Shown here: one piece after another, positions 35,250-45,500 of the stretch | How positions within the stretch are numbered: the first letter of the stretch is position 1 | How the letters are laid out: each line of letters starts with the position of its first letter | Source of the DNA: Muribaculaceae bacterium Isolate-037 (Harlan) | Lineage (GTDB): Bacteria; Bacteroidota; Bacteroidia; Bacteroidales; Muribaculaceae | Direction of reading: 5' to 3' | Length of the DNA: 64,000 bases | Assembly (NCBI GenBank): GCA_003762615.1 | Contig: RIAZ01000020.1 | Location: forward strand, 32,100 to 96,099 | Notes under the pieces: model-generated | What the model was told of the DNA's origin: nothing | The model's database searches: none | The model's input: the letters and a program-made list of their open reading frames with translations, nothing else | Made by a program: the position numbers and the translations under genes

Positions 35250-37906
35250 AGAATCTGCTGAAGGTTTCATTGATTGCAGCCACTATGTCGGCAGCTCCCG
35301 GGGCTTTTGCCCAGGATGCTGTGCCGTCGATAGTGAACGATACAATCTATAATCCCGACATAATCTATTCTCCTATACCGAAAGTATATGAGATTGCCGG
35401 TATAAGGGTGGAAGGCATAAATCATGTTGACGACTACCTTATCATCGCCCATTCCGGGCTCTCTGTCGGTGAGAAGGTGGAGGTGCCGGGAAGTGCGCTT
35501 ACCAATGCCACAAAACGCCTCTGGCGTCAGGGTCTGTATTCCAAGGTGCAGATTTCTGCCGAAAAGGCACATGGAAATAAAATCTGGCTCGTCATTTCGC
35601 TCAGGCAACAGCCCAGAATGTCGGAGATGCGCTTCAATGGCGTGAAAGGTGGTGAGAAGAAGGATATCACCGACCGTCTGTCGATGGTGCCCGGACAGCA
35701 GATCACTCCGAATATCGTGGCGCGCGCTACTCAGATCGTCAAGGATTATTATGGCGCGAAAGGTTTCAAGAATGCTAATGTCACAATCCATCAGGTGCCT
35801 GATCTCTCGAAGGAGAACGAGGTGTATCTTGATGTGAACGTCGACCGTCACAACAAGGTCAAGGTCCATAAGATATATATCGGCGGCAACGAGGTGCTTT
35901 CCGACAGAAAGGTGAAGGGAGCGATGAAGAAGACCAACGAGAATGGCAACATCCTCAATCTCTTCAAGCAGAAAAAATTTGTCGACAGCGATTATAAGGA
36001 CGATAAGGTGCGAATAATCGAAAAGTACAACGAGCTTGGCTATCGTGATGCACGTATCGTGAAGGACAGTGTCGTGAAGTATGACGACAAGACTGTCGAT
36101 GTCTACATCGACGTGGAAGAGGGTAAGAAATATTATATCAGCGATATAAACTGGGTTGGCAACTCTGTATATCCTACTGAGATCCTTAGCAATGTGCTTG
36201 GTATATATCCAGGAGATGTCTACAACCAGAAATTGCTTGAGAAGCGTACCACTCAGGATGATGATGCCGTCAACAGCCTTTATCTCGACAATGGCTATCT
36301 CTTCTTCCAGTTGGTTCCTATTGAGGAGCAGGTGAAGGGTGACAGCATTGCGCTTCAGATGAGGGTCATTGAGGGTCCGCAGGCAAGAATCAACCGCGTC
36401 GTGATTAATGGTAACGACCAGCTCTTTGAGAAGGTTATCCGTCGTGAACTTCGTGTGCGTCCCGGTGACCTATTCTCTAAGACCGACCTCATGCGTTCTG
36501 CACGTGAGATAGCAGCGTCCGGACATTTCAACCCGGAGACTATGGGTATAAATCCGGAGTCTAATGAGGAGGACGGAACTGTAGATATTGTGTTTGACCT
36601 TGAGTCAAAGGCAAACGATAAGGTTCAGTTGTCGTTCGGTTGGGGACAGACGGGCGTAACGGGACAGGTGTCGCTCTCATTCTCCAACTTCTCTATAAAG
36701 AATCTCTTCAATCCCGGATCCTACCGTGGCATTATCCCGCGTGGCGACGGTCAGACATTCTCAATATCTGCCCAGACCAATGCGAAATACTATCAGAGCT
36801 ACAGCATCTCGTTCTTCGACCCATGGTTTGGAGGCAAACGTCCGAACTCATTGTCGGTGAGCCTTGACTATAGCCGTCAGACCGGTATCAACTCCAGCTT
36901 CTACTCGAATCAGTTCTGGAACAGTGGTTATAGTAGCCTTTGGAATTACGGTTCTTATGTCAACAATAATTCTGGCTATTATTATCAGAATGCCTACGAC
37001 CCCAACAAGGTGCTTCAGGTGGCAGGCGTGAGTGCCGGATTCGGTACGCGTCTCTCCTGGCCTGACGACTATTTCCAGTTCCAGGCATCACTTTCCTACC
37101 GTTGGTATTATCTGAAGAACTGGGAGTATCTCTACTATATGAACAACGGTGTGTCAAACTCCATAATACTCGGTTTGGCATTGTCGCGTTCAAGTGTTGA
37201 CCAGCCGATTTATCCGCGTCGTGGTTCTGAGTTCTCCGTCAACCTGACGATGACGCCTCCGGCAAAATGGTTCTCCGGTAAGAAGAACTGGGCAGAGCTT
37301 GCCCGCCTTGCCAACAGTGCCACCAACAGAGACACTGAGACTCGCGAGGCAGCCGCCAAGGATATGTATAAGTGGATTGAATATTGGAAGGTAAAATTCA
37401 AGAGCAAGACCTACACTCCGCTCACCGACCCGCAGGGACAGTGGACTCTCGTGCTCATGACGCGTGCCGACTTCGCTCTGCTTGGATCATGGAACAAGCA
37501 CTTCAAGACTCCGTTCGAGACGTTCTACTTCGGTGGTGACGGTATGTCGGGAAGCTACACATACGCTACGGAGACAGTCGCCATGCGTGGTTATGAGAAC
37601 GGACAGTTCACACCATGGGGATATGAGGGCTATGCCTACGGACGTTTCGGCATGGAGCTTCACTTCCCATTCATGCTTCAGCCTTCTACCACGATCTATG
37701 CGTTGGCATTTGCCGAGGCGGGTAACTGTTGGACCTCTGTCAAGCAGTTCTCACCGTTTAACCTGAAACGAAGCGCGGGTGTCGGTATCCGTCTGTATCT
37801 CTCCATGCTTGGTTTCCTCGGCATCGACTGGGGCTACGGTTTCGACAAGGTGTGGGGCACACGTGGCGGCAGCCAGCTTCACTTCGTGCTCGGTCAAGAA
37901 TTTTAA
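35246..37906 (+). CDS. bamA: Outer-membrane protein assembly factor BamA
   Basis: An 886-residue Omp85 protein: signal peptide (about 1-22), five POTRA domains (about 50-470, with repeats such as YISDINWVGNSVYPTEILSN), then the 16-strand barrel. The lid-loop motif (RGYENGQF) lies near 775 and the C-terminus is a Phe (LGQEF). It inserts barrel proteins, including those encoded elsewhere in this window. It is cotranscribed with uppS and followed by two Skp-like chaperone genes. Confidence 0.96.
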   Translation: MKNLLKVSLIAATMSAAPGAFAQDAVPSIVNDTIYNPDIIYSPIPKVYEIAGIRVEGINHVDDYLIIAHSGLSVGEKVEVPGSALTNATKRLWRQGLYSKVQISAEKAHGNKIWLVISLRQQPRMSEMRFNGVKGGEKKDITDRLSMVPGQQITPNIVARATQIVKDYYGAKGFKNANVTIHQVPDLSKENEVYLDVNVDRHNKVKVHKIYIGGNEVLSDRKVKGAMKKTNENGNILNLFKQKKFVDSDYKDDKVRIIEKYNELGYRDARIVKDSVVKYDDKTVDVYIDVEEGKKYYISDINWVGNSVYPTEILSNVLGIYPGDVYNQKLLEKRTTQDDDAVNSLYLDNGYLFFQLVPIEEQVKGDSIALQMRVIEGPQARINRVVINGNDQLFEKVIRRELRVRPGDLFSKTDLMRSAREIAASGHFNPETMGINPESNEEDGTVDIVFDLESKANDKVQLSFGWGQTGVTGQVSLSFSNFSIKNLFNPGSYRGIIPRGDGQTFSISAQTNAKYYQSYSISFFDPWFGGKRPNSLSVSLDYSRQTGINSSFYSNQFWNSGYSSLWNYGSYVNNNSGYYYQNAYDPNKVLQVAGVSAGFGTRLSWPDDYFQFQASLSYRWYYLKNWEYLYYMNNGVSNSIILGLALSRSSVDQPIYPRRGSEFSVNLTMTPPAKWFSGKKNWAELARLANSATNRDTETREAAAKDMYKWIEYWKVKFKSKTYTPLTDPQGQWTLVLMTRADFALLGSWNKHFKTPFETFYFGGDGMSGSYTYATETVAMRGYENGQFTPWGYEGYAYGRFGMELHFPFMLQPSTTIYALAFAEAGNCWTSVKQFSPFNLKRSAGVGIRLYLSMLGFLGIDWGYGFDKVWGTRGGSQLHFVLGQEF

Positions 37907-37992
37907 CACTTTTTCAGATGATTTTGAACCCCATGGGGAGTGCGTATGTTTAAACTATGGAGTCCCCGATGGGTCTTATAGATAAGACACGG

Positions 37993-38030
37993 CGGCCGTC
38001 AGATGAAGATTAAGAGTTGTCTGTCGGCCG
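37993..38030. repeat. GC-rich inverted repeat after bamA
   Basis: CGGCCGTCAGA (37993-38003) and TCTGTCGGCCG (38020-38030) match at 10 of 11 pairs. No T-run follows, so it is a stem-loop of unknown role between bamA and the first OmpH gene. Confidence 0.5.
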
Positions 38031-38072
38031 TCGGTATCAGATTGAAGAAACAAAATCAAAACAGAAAAGAAT

Positions 38073-38588
38073 ATGAAAAAGATAATCCTTACCCTTTTTG
38101 TGGCTCTTATGGCAGCCGGTATGGCAACAGCGCAGAAGTTTGCGCTTGTCGATATGGACTATATTCTCCGCAACGTTCCCGCCTATGAGATGGCAAACGA
38201 GCAGTTGAATCAGGTGTCGCAGCGATGGGAGAAAGAGGTCAACGAGTTGTCAAAGGCAGCGGAGACAATGTATAAGAACTATCAGAGCGATATGGTCTTC
38301 CTGACCGACGACCAGAAGAAGAAACGCGAGGAGGAGATTGTAGCCAAGGAGAAAGAGGTGACCGACCTCCGTTATAAATATTTCGGACCGGAAGGGGAGC
38401 TTTACAAGAAGCGTCAGTCGCTGATGAAGCCTATCCAGGAGGATGTCTACAATGCCGTGAAAGCTGTTGCCGAGGAGAAGGGGTATCAGACCATTTTTGA
38501 CCGTGCATCATCCCAAAGCATCGTTTTTGCATCACCGAGAATAGATGTGAGCAATGAAGTGCTCGCAAAATTGGGTTATTCCAAATAA
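38073..38588 (+). CDS. OmpH/Skp-family periplasmic chaperone, copy 1
   Basis: A 171-residue precursor with a signal peptide (cleavage after MATAQ or so, about residue 20). The mature start KFALVDMDYILRNVP is the Skp strand, followed by a long helical, charged segment (about 45-115) that forms the tentacles of the trimer, then YQTIFDRASSQSIVFASPRIDVSN, the return strand. It holds unfolded outer-membrane proteins for BamA. It lies 166 bases after bamA. Confidence 0.9.
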   Translation: MKKIILTLFVALMAAGMATAQKFALVDMDYILRNVPAYEMANEQLNQVSQRWEKEVNELSKAAETMYKNYQSDMVFLTDDQKKKREEEIVAKEKEVTDLRYKYFGPEGELYKKRQSLMKPIQEDVYNAVKAVAEEKGYQTIFDRASSQSIVFASPRIDVSNEVLAKLGYSK

Positions 38589-38602
38589 ATTAAGTAACTT
38601 TG
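38571..38602 (+). promoter_or_regulatory. Internal promoter of the second OmpH gene
   Basis: TTG (38571-38573, inside copy 1), 21-base spacer, TAACTTTG (38595-38602). The second chaperone can therefore be expressed separately. Confidence 0.6.
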
Positions 38603-38669
38603 CGATTATAATCCAAGGTTGCGCAAGTAATCCGGAAAAGATAGAAATTTAAATAACAAACCAAACGAA

Positions 38670-39176
38670 ATGCTTAAGAAACTATTGTTAGTGGCAGCCG
38701 TGCTCATCCCTATGCTGGCTTCCGCACAGACACTGAAAATCGGACTCGTTGACACAGGCGAAATCTTCTCAAAGATGCCGGAATCCGCAGCTGCTCAGAA
38801 GCAGGTGGAGGATGTCAACAAGAAGTATGAGGATGAATACGCTAAACTCGGCGAGGAGATGAAGCGTATGTATGACGAGCTCCAGCAGATGAAAGAGGAT
38901 GAACTCCCTGCAATCCGTGAGCGTAAGACCCGTGAGTTTACTGACTATCAGCAGAAAATCTCCCAGTTTGAGCAGCAGGCGATGCAGGATCTTCAGAAGC
39001 TTCAGCAGGAATTGATGGCTCCTATCATGCAGAAAATCCGTGGTGCTGTAGAGGCTGTAGGCAAGGAGGGTGGCTATTCTCTCATTCAGGAGAAGAATCC
39101 TCAGCTCACAATCTATTTTGCCGCTCCAGTGGTGGATATCACCGGTGAGGTAAAGGCAAAACTCGGTGTGCAGTGA
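38670..39176 (+). CDS. OmpH/Skp-family periplasmic chaperone, copy 2
   Basis: A 168-residue paralogue with signal peptide MLKKLLLVAAVLIPMLASAQ, the strand TLKIGLVDTGEIFSKMP, a helical Gln/Glu/Lys-rich tentacle (about 45-120) and the return strand ending VVDITGEVKAKLGVQ. It has its own promoter 68 bases upstream and a terminator after it. Two tandem Skp-like genes downstream of bamA are usual in Bacteroidetes. Confidence 0.9.
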   Translation: MLKKLLLVAAVLIPMLASAQTLKIGLVDTGEIFSKMPESAAAQKQVEDVNKKYEDEYAKLGEEMKRMYDELQQMKEDELPAIRERKTREFTDYQQKISQFEQQAMQDLQKLQQELMAPIMQKIRGAVEAVGKEGGYSLIQEKNPQLTIYFAAPVVDITGEVKAKLGVQ

Positions 39177-39198
39177 TTTTGCATGTGTGAAGATATTG

Positions 39199-39228
39199 GA
39201 AGCGGGACCTCATGGTTCCGCTTTCTCT
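39199..39228 (+). terminator. Terminator after the OmpH pair
   Basis: GAAGCGG-GACC (39199-39209) pairs with GGTT-CCGCTTTC (39214-39225) with one bulge, followed by TCTTTTG. Confidence 0.65.
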
Positions 39229-39296
39229 TTTGTAAAACCTATTTCTTTTGAAAACCGCGATGACCACATGCCGGTCATCCCTCATTTTTTAAGGAT

Positions 39297-40112
39297 ATGC
39301 CAATAGGAATATTTGATTCCGGCTACGGAGGGCTTACTATTCTCCGGGAAATAGCGGAGAGACTGCCGCAATATGATTATCTGTATCTCGGCGATAATGC
39401 GCGTGCCCCATACGGTACACGTTCGTTTGACATCGTGTACGACTTCACGCTGCAAGCAGTGAAGGCTCTCTTCGAGAGAGGATGCCACCTCGTTATATTA
39501 GCGTGCAACACGGCTTCGGCTAAGGCCTTGAGATCGATTCAGCAGAATGATCTCCCCGGTATCGACCCGTCGAGAAGGGTGCTGGGGGTGATACGACCCA
39601 CAGTGGAGATCCTTGATGAGGTGTCGAATTCCGGACATGTGGGGCTTCTTGCCACACCCGGCACCGTGGCGAGTCATTCGTATGCGATGGAGCTTGAGAA
39701 GATGAAGCCAACTATGCACATAACGGAGCATGCCTGCCCGATGTGGGTGCCAATTATTGAGAATAATGAGGCAGAGGGGGAGGGTGCGGATTACTTCGTC
39801 ATGAAGTATATCGACGAGATCATGAAGAAAGATCCGGAGATAGACACTCTTGTGCTTGGCTGCACACATTACCCCTTGCTGATTAACAAGATAAGACGTT
39901 ACACTCCGCCGGGTGTGAGGATATTTGCGCAGGGGGAGCGGGTGGCGGAGAGTCTTGCCGACTATCTTATACGCCATCCTGAGATTGAGGAGAGATGTGA
40001 GAAGAATGGGAAGATTCAGTTTCTCACTACGGAAAGCCCGGATAAATTTGATGCTCTCGCATCCATTTTCTTGGGTAAGGAAGTGAAGTCTTCAAGGATA
40101 ATTTTAACCTAA
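39297..40112 (+). CDS. murI: Glutamate racemase
   Basis: A 271-residue enzyme giving D-glutamate for peptidoglycan. Both catalytic cysteines are in place: ILACNTASAKAL near 64-74 and LGCTHYPLLINK near 188. The start PIGIFDSGYGGLTILRE is the family N-terminus. The neighbouring small TPR gene begins 7 bases after the stop. Confidence 0.95.
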   Translation: MPIGIFDSGYGGLTILREIAERLPQYDYLYLGDNARAPYGTRSFDIVYDFTLQAVKALFERGCHLVILACNTASAKALRSIQQNDLPGIDPSRRVLGVIRPTVEILDEVSNSGHVGLLATPGTVASHSYAMELEKMKPTMHITEHACPMWVPIIENNEAEGEGADYFVMKYIDEIMKKDPEIDTLVLGCTHYPLLINKIRRYTPPGVRIFAQGERVAESLADYLIRHPEIEERCEKNGKIQFLTTESPDKFDALASIFLGKEVKSSRIILT

Positions 40113-40119
40113 GACACTT

Positions 40120-40377
40120 ATGGATATCGAAACGATTAAGAAAATGCTGCCGGGAGAAGCTATCCCGGCATTTGATGAGTATCTGAAGAATAATCCGGAT
40201 GATGACGAGGCATACCTCATGCGCGGACTGAAGCATTGGGCTGCCGGACACAGGTCGTTGGCAATCAACGACTATCTGAAGGCTATAAGCATAAACCCCG
40301 AAAGCCGTGCGACACAGGCTCTCGAGGCTGCCAACAGTATACTTGATTTCTATAATAAGGATTTATATAATCCATGA
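40120..40377 (+). CDS. Small TPR protein, 85 residues
   Basis: A two-helix-pair tetratricopeptide protein: FDEYLKNNPDDDEAYLMRGLK then AINDYLKAISINPESRATQ fits the TPR consensus (Gly, Ala, Pro at spaced positions). No signal peptide, so probably a cytoplasmic protein-interaction module. It follows murI by 7 bases and is likely cotranscribed. Partner unknown. Confidence 0.8.
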   Translation: MDIETIKKMLPGEAIPAFDEYLKNNPDDDEAYLMRGLKHWAAGHRSLAINDYLKAISINPESRATQALEAANSILDFYNKDLYNP

Positions 40378-40397
40378 TAGGCCGGAGCGGATGGATG

Positions 40398-41123
40398 TTA
40401 TGCCTTTGATGCCTTACGCCCGAATTTCGCGCATTTGGGCGAATAGGCTATCGTGACGCAGCATCCCTCCGATTCGTAGGAGTAAAGCTCCATCTCCACA
40501 ACCTCTTTCCTTATTTCGGTCGCCGGTGATTCATCCTGGTGATTCCTCATGTCGGCAACAAGCACTTGGGCTTTACCGATTACCGGGGCGGGGGCACCGG
40601 GGAGGTTCATCTGGCGGTCGATGGCAGGAAGACTCTTGATCGTGATGTCGTTTCTGAAATCAAGACCTTCGGTCATTGCTGCCTTGTAGAGAGCCTCCTT
40701 AGAGGTCCAGGCTATGATATTCGCTTCAAGGCTATCTTCACTGACTATTGCCTTCTCCTCGTCGGAGAGGAACTTATCGCGCACTCTAAGCACCTGCTCA
40801 CGGTCAAGACGTTCGGCATCGATGCCCATTGCGGTGCGCGGTGCGAATTGACTGAGATTTGCTTCCGGAGTTTTCGGCAACGTAGCCACTGCGAGAAGGT
40901 GTGCGGTGTGGGTGATAGATATGCGGGATGTAAGACCAAACAGGAATGGTGCTCCGTTGGCAAAATGCCCGATTTCACGGAATCCGTCGACTCCATTCTC
41001 ACAATAAATCTGCATCGCCATGTCGCGCCATAACTTTCCCGACTTGTTTTCCATGCCGGAAATCTCCTCCACCTTAATGCCGACCGGGGTAGGGTGACGC
41101 CAATAAATGAATTCAGTTTCCAT
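40398..41123 (-). CDS. 4'-phosphopantetheinyl transferase (Sfp type)
   Basis: A 241-residue enzyme that moves phosphopantetheine from CoA to carrier proteins. Motifs: SITHTAHLLAVA, the metal-binding MGIDAERL near 128 and WTSKEALYKAAM near 168-178. It is two bases downstream of the GldE gene, so the pair is one transcript, an arrangement seen across Bacteroidetes. The target carrier protein is not in the window; ACP or a secondary-metabolite carrier are both possible. Confidence 0.88.
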   Translation of the reverse strand: METEFIYWRHPTPVGIKVEEISGMENKSGKLWRDMAMQIYCENGVDGFREIGHFANGAPFLFGLTSRISITHTAHLLAVATLPKTPEANLSQFAPRTAMGIDAERLDREQVLRVRDKFLSDEEKAIVSEDSLEANIIAWTSKEALYKAAMTEGLDFRNDITIKSLPAIDRQMNLPGAPAPVIGKAQVLVADMRNHQDESPATEIRKEVVEMELYSYESEGCCVTIAYSPKCAKFGRKASKA

Positions 41124-41125
41124 TA

Positions 41126-42463
41126 TTAATTCTGATTATCCGGTTGTTCCGTCGTCTCTTTTGGGGTATTGTCGACGGTGACTTTTACTTTGGTGATACG
41201 GTGACGTTCCACCTGCATTACCTGAAAATTGAAAGGTCCGCGTTTAAGGTTCTCTTTCAATGTCGGGAAATCCCCTTTTATCTCAAGAAGCAGTCCTGCC
41301 AATGTCTCAGCCTCTCCGTAGTCGCCGAGCACCTCCTCTTCCACGCCGGTGATATGACAGAAATCGCTTATCGAGATTTTTGCGTCGAAGATAAAGGTGT
41401 TGGCATTTATTTTCTTATATACGGATGTGGATTCGTCATATTCATCATCGATCTCTCCGACAATCTCCTCAATAATATCCTCAAGGGTCACCATGCCGCG
41501 AGTGCCGCCATATTCATCGACCACGATGGCGATGTGTATCTTCTTCTTGCGGAAATCCTCAAGAAGATCGTCGATCATGCGGTTTTCCGGCACGAAATAT
41601 GGCTCGCGCAAGAGAGTCTGCCAGCGGAACGAGTCACCCTGTTTGCCGATATACGGCAGCACGTCTTTTGAATAGAGTATACCGCGTATGGTGTCTTGCG
41701 ACGTGTCATAAACCGGTATGCGGGAGAATCCGGATTTCAAAATCACCTCCATAGCTTCGCTCCAGGTGTCGTGGTACTCAATGGCTGTGATGTCTACTCT
41801 GGATATCATGATGTCGCATGCCTCTTTCTCCCCGAAAGTGAGGATACCTTCCAGCAGCTCCTTATCCTTCCCCTCCTGTATGTCGGAAATCTGGAGAGCC
41901 TTCTCAAGCTCGTCAGTCGATAGGTTTTCATTCTTTTTGGTTACTACCTTGTTGACGAGGATAGATGATTTCACCATCAGCCTTGCGAGAGGGGATGTGA
42001 GCCGATAGATGATGGAGAGTGGTGTTGCGGCAGTCTTCACCCATTTCACAGTGTTGTTGCGGGCAACGAGTTTCGGGAATATCTCCCCGAAAAGCAATAA
42101 TAGGAATGTCAGGAATACGGTCTGGCATAGAAAGTCTACGACCGGGCTCAGAAAGCTGACCGCCTGGTTGATTGCGTAGCTGAGCACCACGACCATTGTG
42201 ATGTTGACCAGATTATTGGATATGAGGATTGAAGCCAGCAACTGCTCGCTGTTGTGCAGGAGGGTACAAACTTTTTTTGATTGTGAATCCTCTTCCTCTT
42301 CAAGAGTTTCGATCTCGGAATCGTTAAGACCAAAATAGGCTATCTCACTGCCGGAGACGAAAGCCGAGAGCATAAGGCAGCATACCGCTACAAATAGAAG
42401 GGTGCCCCACGACACCCAATTTTCCGGAGCATGCAGTTCGATTGCCTGCAAGAGTAAAGACAT
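41126..42463 (-). CDS. gldE: GldE / CorC-HlyC family CNNM-CBS transporter-like protein
   Basis: A 445-residue protein with an N-terminal CNNM (DUF21) membrane domain of four segments (about 15-190), two CBS domains ([13 protein letters not shown] and [15 protein letters not shown], about 210-335) and a C-terminal CorC_HlyC domain. The frame continues to a TTG at 42502; the ATG at 42463 is preferred, 66 bases after the -7 box. The GldE name comes from gliding Flavobacteria; non-gliding Bacteroidales carry it too, so a divalent-cation or envelope role is more likely here. Confidence 0.88.
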   Translation of the reverse strand: MSLLLQAIELHAPENWVSWGTLLFVAVCCLMLSAFVSGSEIAYFGLNDSEIETLEEEEDSQSKKVCTLLHNSEQLLASILISNNLVNITMVVVLSYAINQAVSFLSPVVDFLCQTVFLTFLLLLFGEIFPKLVARNNTVKWVKTAATPLSIIYRLTSPLARLMVKSSILVNKVVTKKNENLSTDELEKALQISDIQEGKDKELLEGILTFGEKEACDIMISRVDITAIEYHDTWSEAMEVILKSGFSRIPVYDTSQDTIRGILYSKDVLPYIGKQGDSFRWQTLLREPYFVPENRMIDDLLEDFRKKKIHIAIVVDEYGGTRGMVTLEDIIEEIVGEIDDEYDESTSVYKKINANTFIFDAKISISDFCHITGVEEEVLGDYGEAETLAGLLLEIKGDFPTLKENLKRGPFNFQVMQVERHRITKVKVTVDNTPKETTEQPDNQN

Positions 42464-42528
42464 TAGTGTGATTGTGGGAGATGGTAAAGGGTCTGTGTCC
42501 AAAATATAGTGTATTGGTTATTATGCTG

Positions 42529-42536
42529 CAAAGATA
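42529..42536 (-). promoter_or_regulatory. -7 element of the gldE-phosphopantetheinyl transferase operon
   Basis: TATCTTTG on the minus strand between the helicase-nuclease stop and the gldE start. Confidence 0.5.
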
Positions 42537-42571
42537 ATAGTTTGGCATGAGATATGCAAAAAAATCATCTT

Positions 42572-45500
42572 TTATACGGTTTCTACGAGGTTTTGGCGCA
42601 CGTACCAGATGTAGCCGCGTATGTCGCGTATGCCCGAAGCCTCATGGAACGTCCGTATGTAGTCTGCCACCTGTTTATGATAGGATTTCACGCCTGTGTT
42701 TGAGCCGAATTTATAGTCGATTATGATGGCCTGCTTACGGTCGGGCGAAATCATGATGCGGTCCGGACGGCGATCAGTGGAATATGGGTAGAGTATCGGA
42801 CGCTCATTGATCACTTTCCAATCACTCTCGAACCATTCCCGTGCCAATGGTGATGCGATTGCCTTTTCAAGCAGCTCACCCCATTCCTTAAATCTTTCGC
42901 GAGGAGCCAACCCTTTCATCTTTATGGCGGTCAATGCCCTCGGCAAGTCGTTGCTTACCTTCACCATACCCATTATGGCATGAAGGATGTTGCCTTCCGA
43001 ACGTGGGTCGTTGTCAATGGCATCCGGACGTGTTGTCTCATCATCATCATTACCATCCTCCGCAGGAGTCGGTATTTCAAGGTCTCGCTCAACATACTGA
43101 AGTATTGCCGGGCTGCTGTCAACTCCATATTCCTCTATCACCAGTTCCCCCTCCTGCATGGCTGCATCCGAAGCATCAGTAGCTATCTCAACATGAGATT
43201 CCACTTCCGGTCGCTCCCCGAAAGAGAGTATGTCGGCAGTCTCATTCCAGTGAGAAATACCTTTCGGGAGCATGAAATCACTCTTGTCGGGCATCTCTAT
43301 CTCATCGAGCAGCTCGTCGGCATTGCCGCATATCTCCTTCAGATAGCTTCCGAGGGCCGTGCTTACACGTTTGGGAGCCTTCGTGAAGATATATAGCTCG
43401 CTCACGGCACGGGTGAACGCCACGTAGATGGCATTCAGATTGTCCATGATGAAGAGGTCATGATATTTGAGGTACTCCTCCTCATGTTCGGTGCCGAGAA
43501 GCTGCGGCGTTGTCTCCACAGGGAGATATTTCGGCAGACCTTCATCGACGAATGATTGCGCCGTCTTTACCCATCTCCATTCCTTCTTGCGTGCGGAGGG
43601 GGTGAGGGCTGTGTTGGCGTATGGCATGATCACGCATTTGAACTCCAACCCCTTCGCCTTATGGATGGTCATGATCTGTATGGCATCCGTACCCTCCGGC
43701 GATGAGATGGATTTATCCTTCCCCTTGGTGTCCCACCAGTTGAGGAAAGAGGCGAGATCGGCAGATGAGCGTTCACAATAATCGAGCACCATATCCTGAA
43801 GCGCGGCGATGAATACCGCCTGCGACTTGCGAAGGTTCTCCGGCACGAAATTCTCCGTGATTGCCTCGATGAGAGCCGGAAGAGCCACTGATTGCATCTT
43901 TGCCAGCATATTGTTGATCACGTCGTCGGGCGCCGCCTCATTCAGGAACCCGGAGATCTGCTCCGCCACGCTGAGATTGGAATTGCGCAGTGAGTAGAAC
44001 GTGAAGTTTGTGCGTATCTCCTCCCAGTTTTGGGTCTGTATGGTCTCTGTCTCCTCCTCCGGATTTACGGATAGCCCTATTGCCATCTTTCGCAGCACGC
44101 TGATGATTATGCCTGTGGCTTCAGCGGAGGATACGAGCAGGGATTCCTCACTGATGAAGTCTATTTTCCTCTCGCCGCGAGGCAATGCGGAATTATAGGC
44201 TACAATAGCGGAGATCACATCTTTGCCGAGCTGGTTCGTATCTACGAGCACGGCTATGTCGCGGCATCTGTAGCCGCGCTGCATAAGGTCGGAAATCAGC
44301 GGACAGACATCCTCTATCATGCTGTTGCCACTCTCTTCCTCCTCGCCGTCGCTACTCTCTCCACCCTTATTCTCAAAGAAGCGAATCTCCACGTAGCCAC
44401 GTTCCTCTCGGTGGCTTGGAAATTGCGCCACATTATTGTAAAGGTTGCCGAAATCGAGAGTCCCCTTCACTTTATCGGTTGAGAGAAGCTGCTTTATGAG
44501 GGAATGGAAGAAGAAATTGTTGAACTCCACGATTCTGCGGTCAGACCGCCAGTTGGTGTTTTCCGCCTTGCTCATTCCGGCGGCACGATGGCGCGAGAAT
44601 GTGGAGGGCACGACGGTGGTGATCAGCGACGGGTCGGCATTACGGAAACGGTAGATACTCTGCTTGGCATCGCCGATGATAAGGTTATCCTCTCCACGGC
44701 TGTCGCTCTCCGAGAGGAGCGGTTTCAGAATGTCCCATTGCATCTTCGAGGTGTCTTGAAACTCATCAATAAGGAAATTGTCGAGAGTCGTGCCGAGACG
44801 TTCGTAGATGAATGGGGTGTCGTCATCCCCGATGATTCTTTTCAATATTGAGTTTGTCTCGCCAAGCTGAATCATATTGTTGGCATCGAGAAACTCTGTC
44901 ATCATTTTGCGCGCCTCTCCGAGCAATCCGAGGTAGGGGAGAAGTGTGGAGTAGATCGTCCAATATTTCCAATCCCTTGATTCGCGCAGGGCGATCCATC
45001 GGTCGTAGGCGGCATACATTATTGCAGCGGTGCGGTTGATCTCATCGGCATCCGGGCAACTTACTCCCTTCTTGAGAATCGGTTTGGTGTCGGCATCCTT
45101 CAGCGACTTGAAGAGATTCTTCGAGGATGCAGATTCGTTGATTTTTATCAGCGGGAGCTTGTTGATGTGGGAATGGAAATAACCCCGGCATCCCTCCTTC
45201 GGATTTATACCGTTACGTTTCAGCATTCGAGAGAGACGGTTGCAACATTCCTGTGCTTCCTTCAATGCCTCTATTATAGGAGGCTCGATACGGTTCTTTA
45301 TCTTGAAATAAGCGTTTACGAGCGGGTCGTATTCCTCCGAAGAATCGAAATAATTGTCGAGATCGGCGCGTATCTCTTTGAAACTCTCATTCTCCAGACA
45401 ATGTATCGTCTTCCGGAGTCGCGTATAGATGGATTGCCTTGTCTTGCTGCGTTGGAACACGTTCCAGTTTGAACCGGCACCTGCTGCATCATCCATCAGG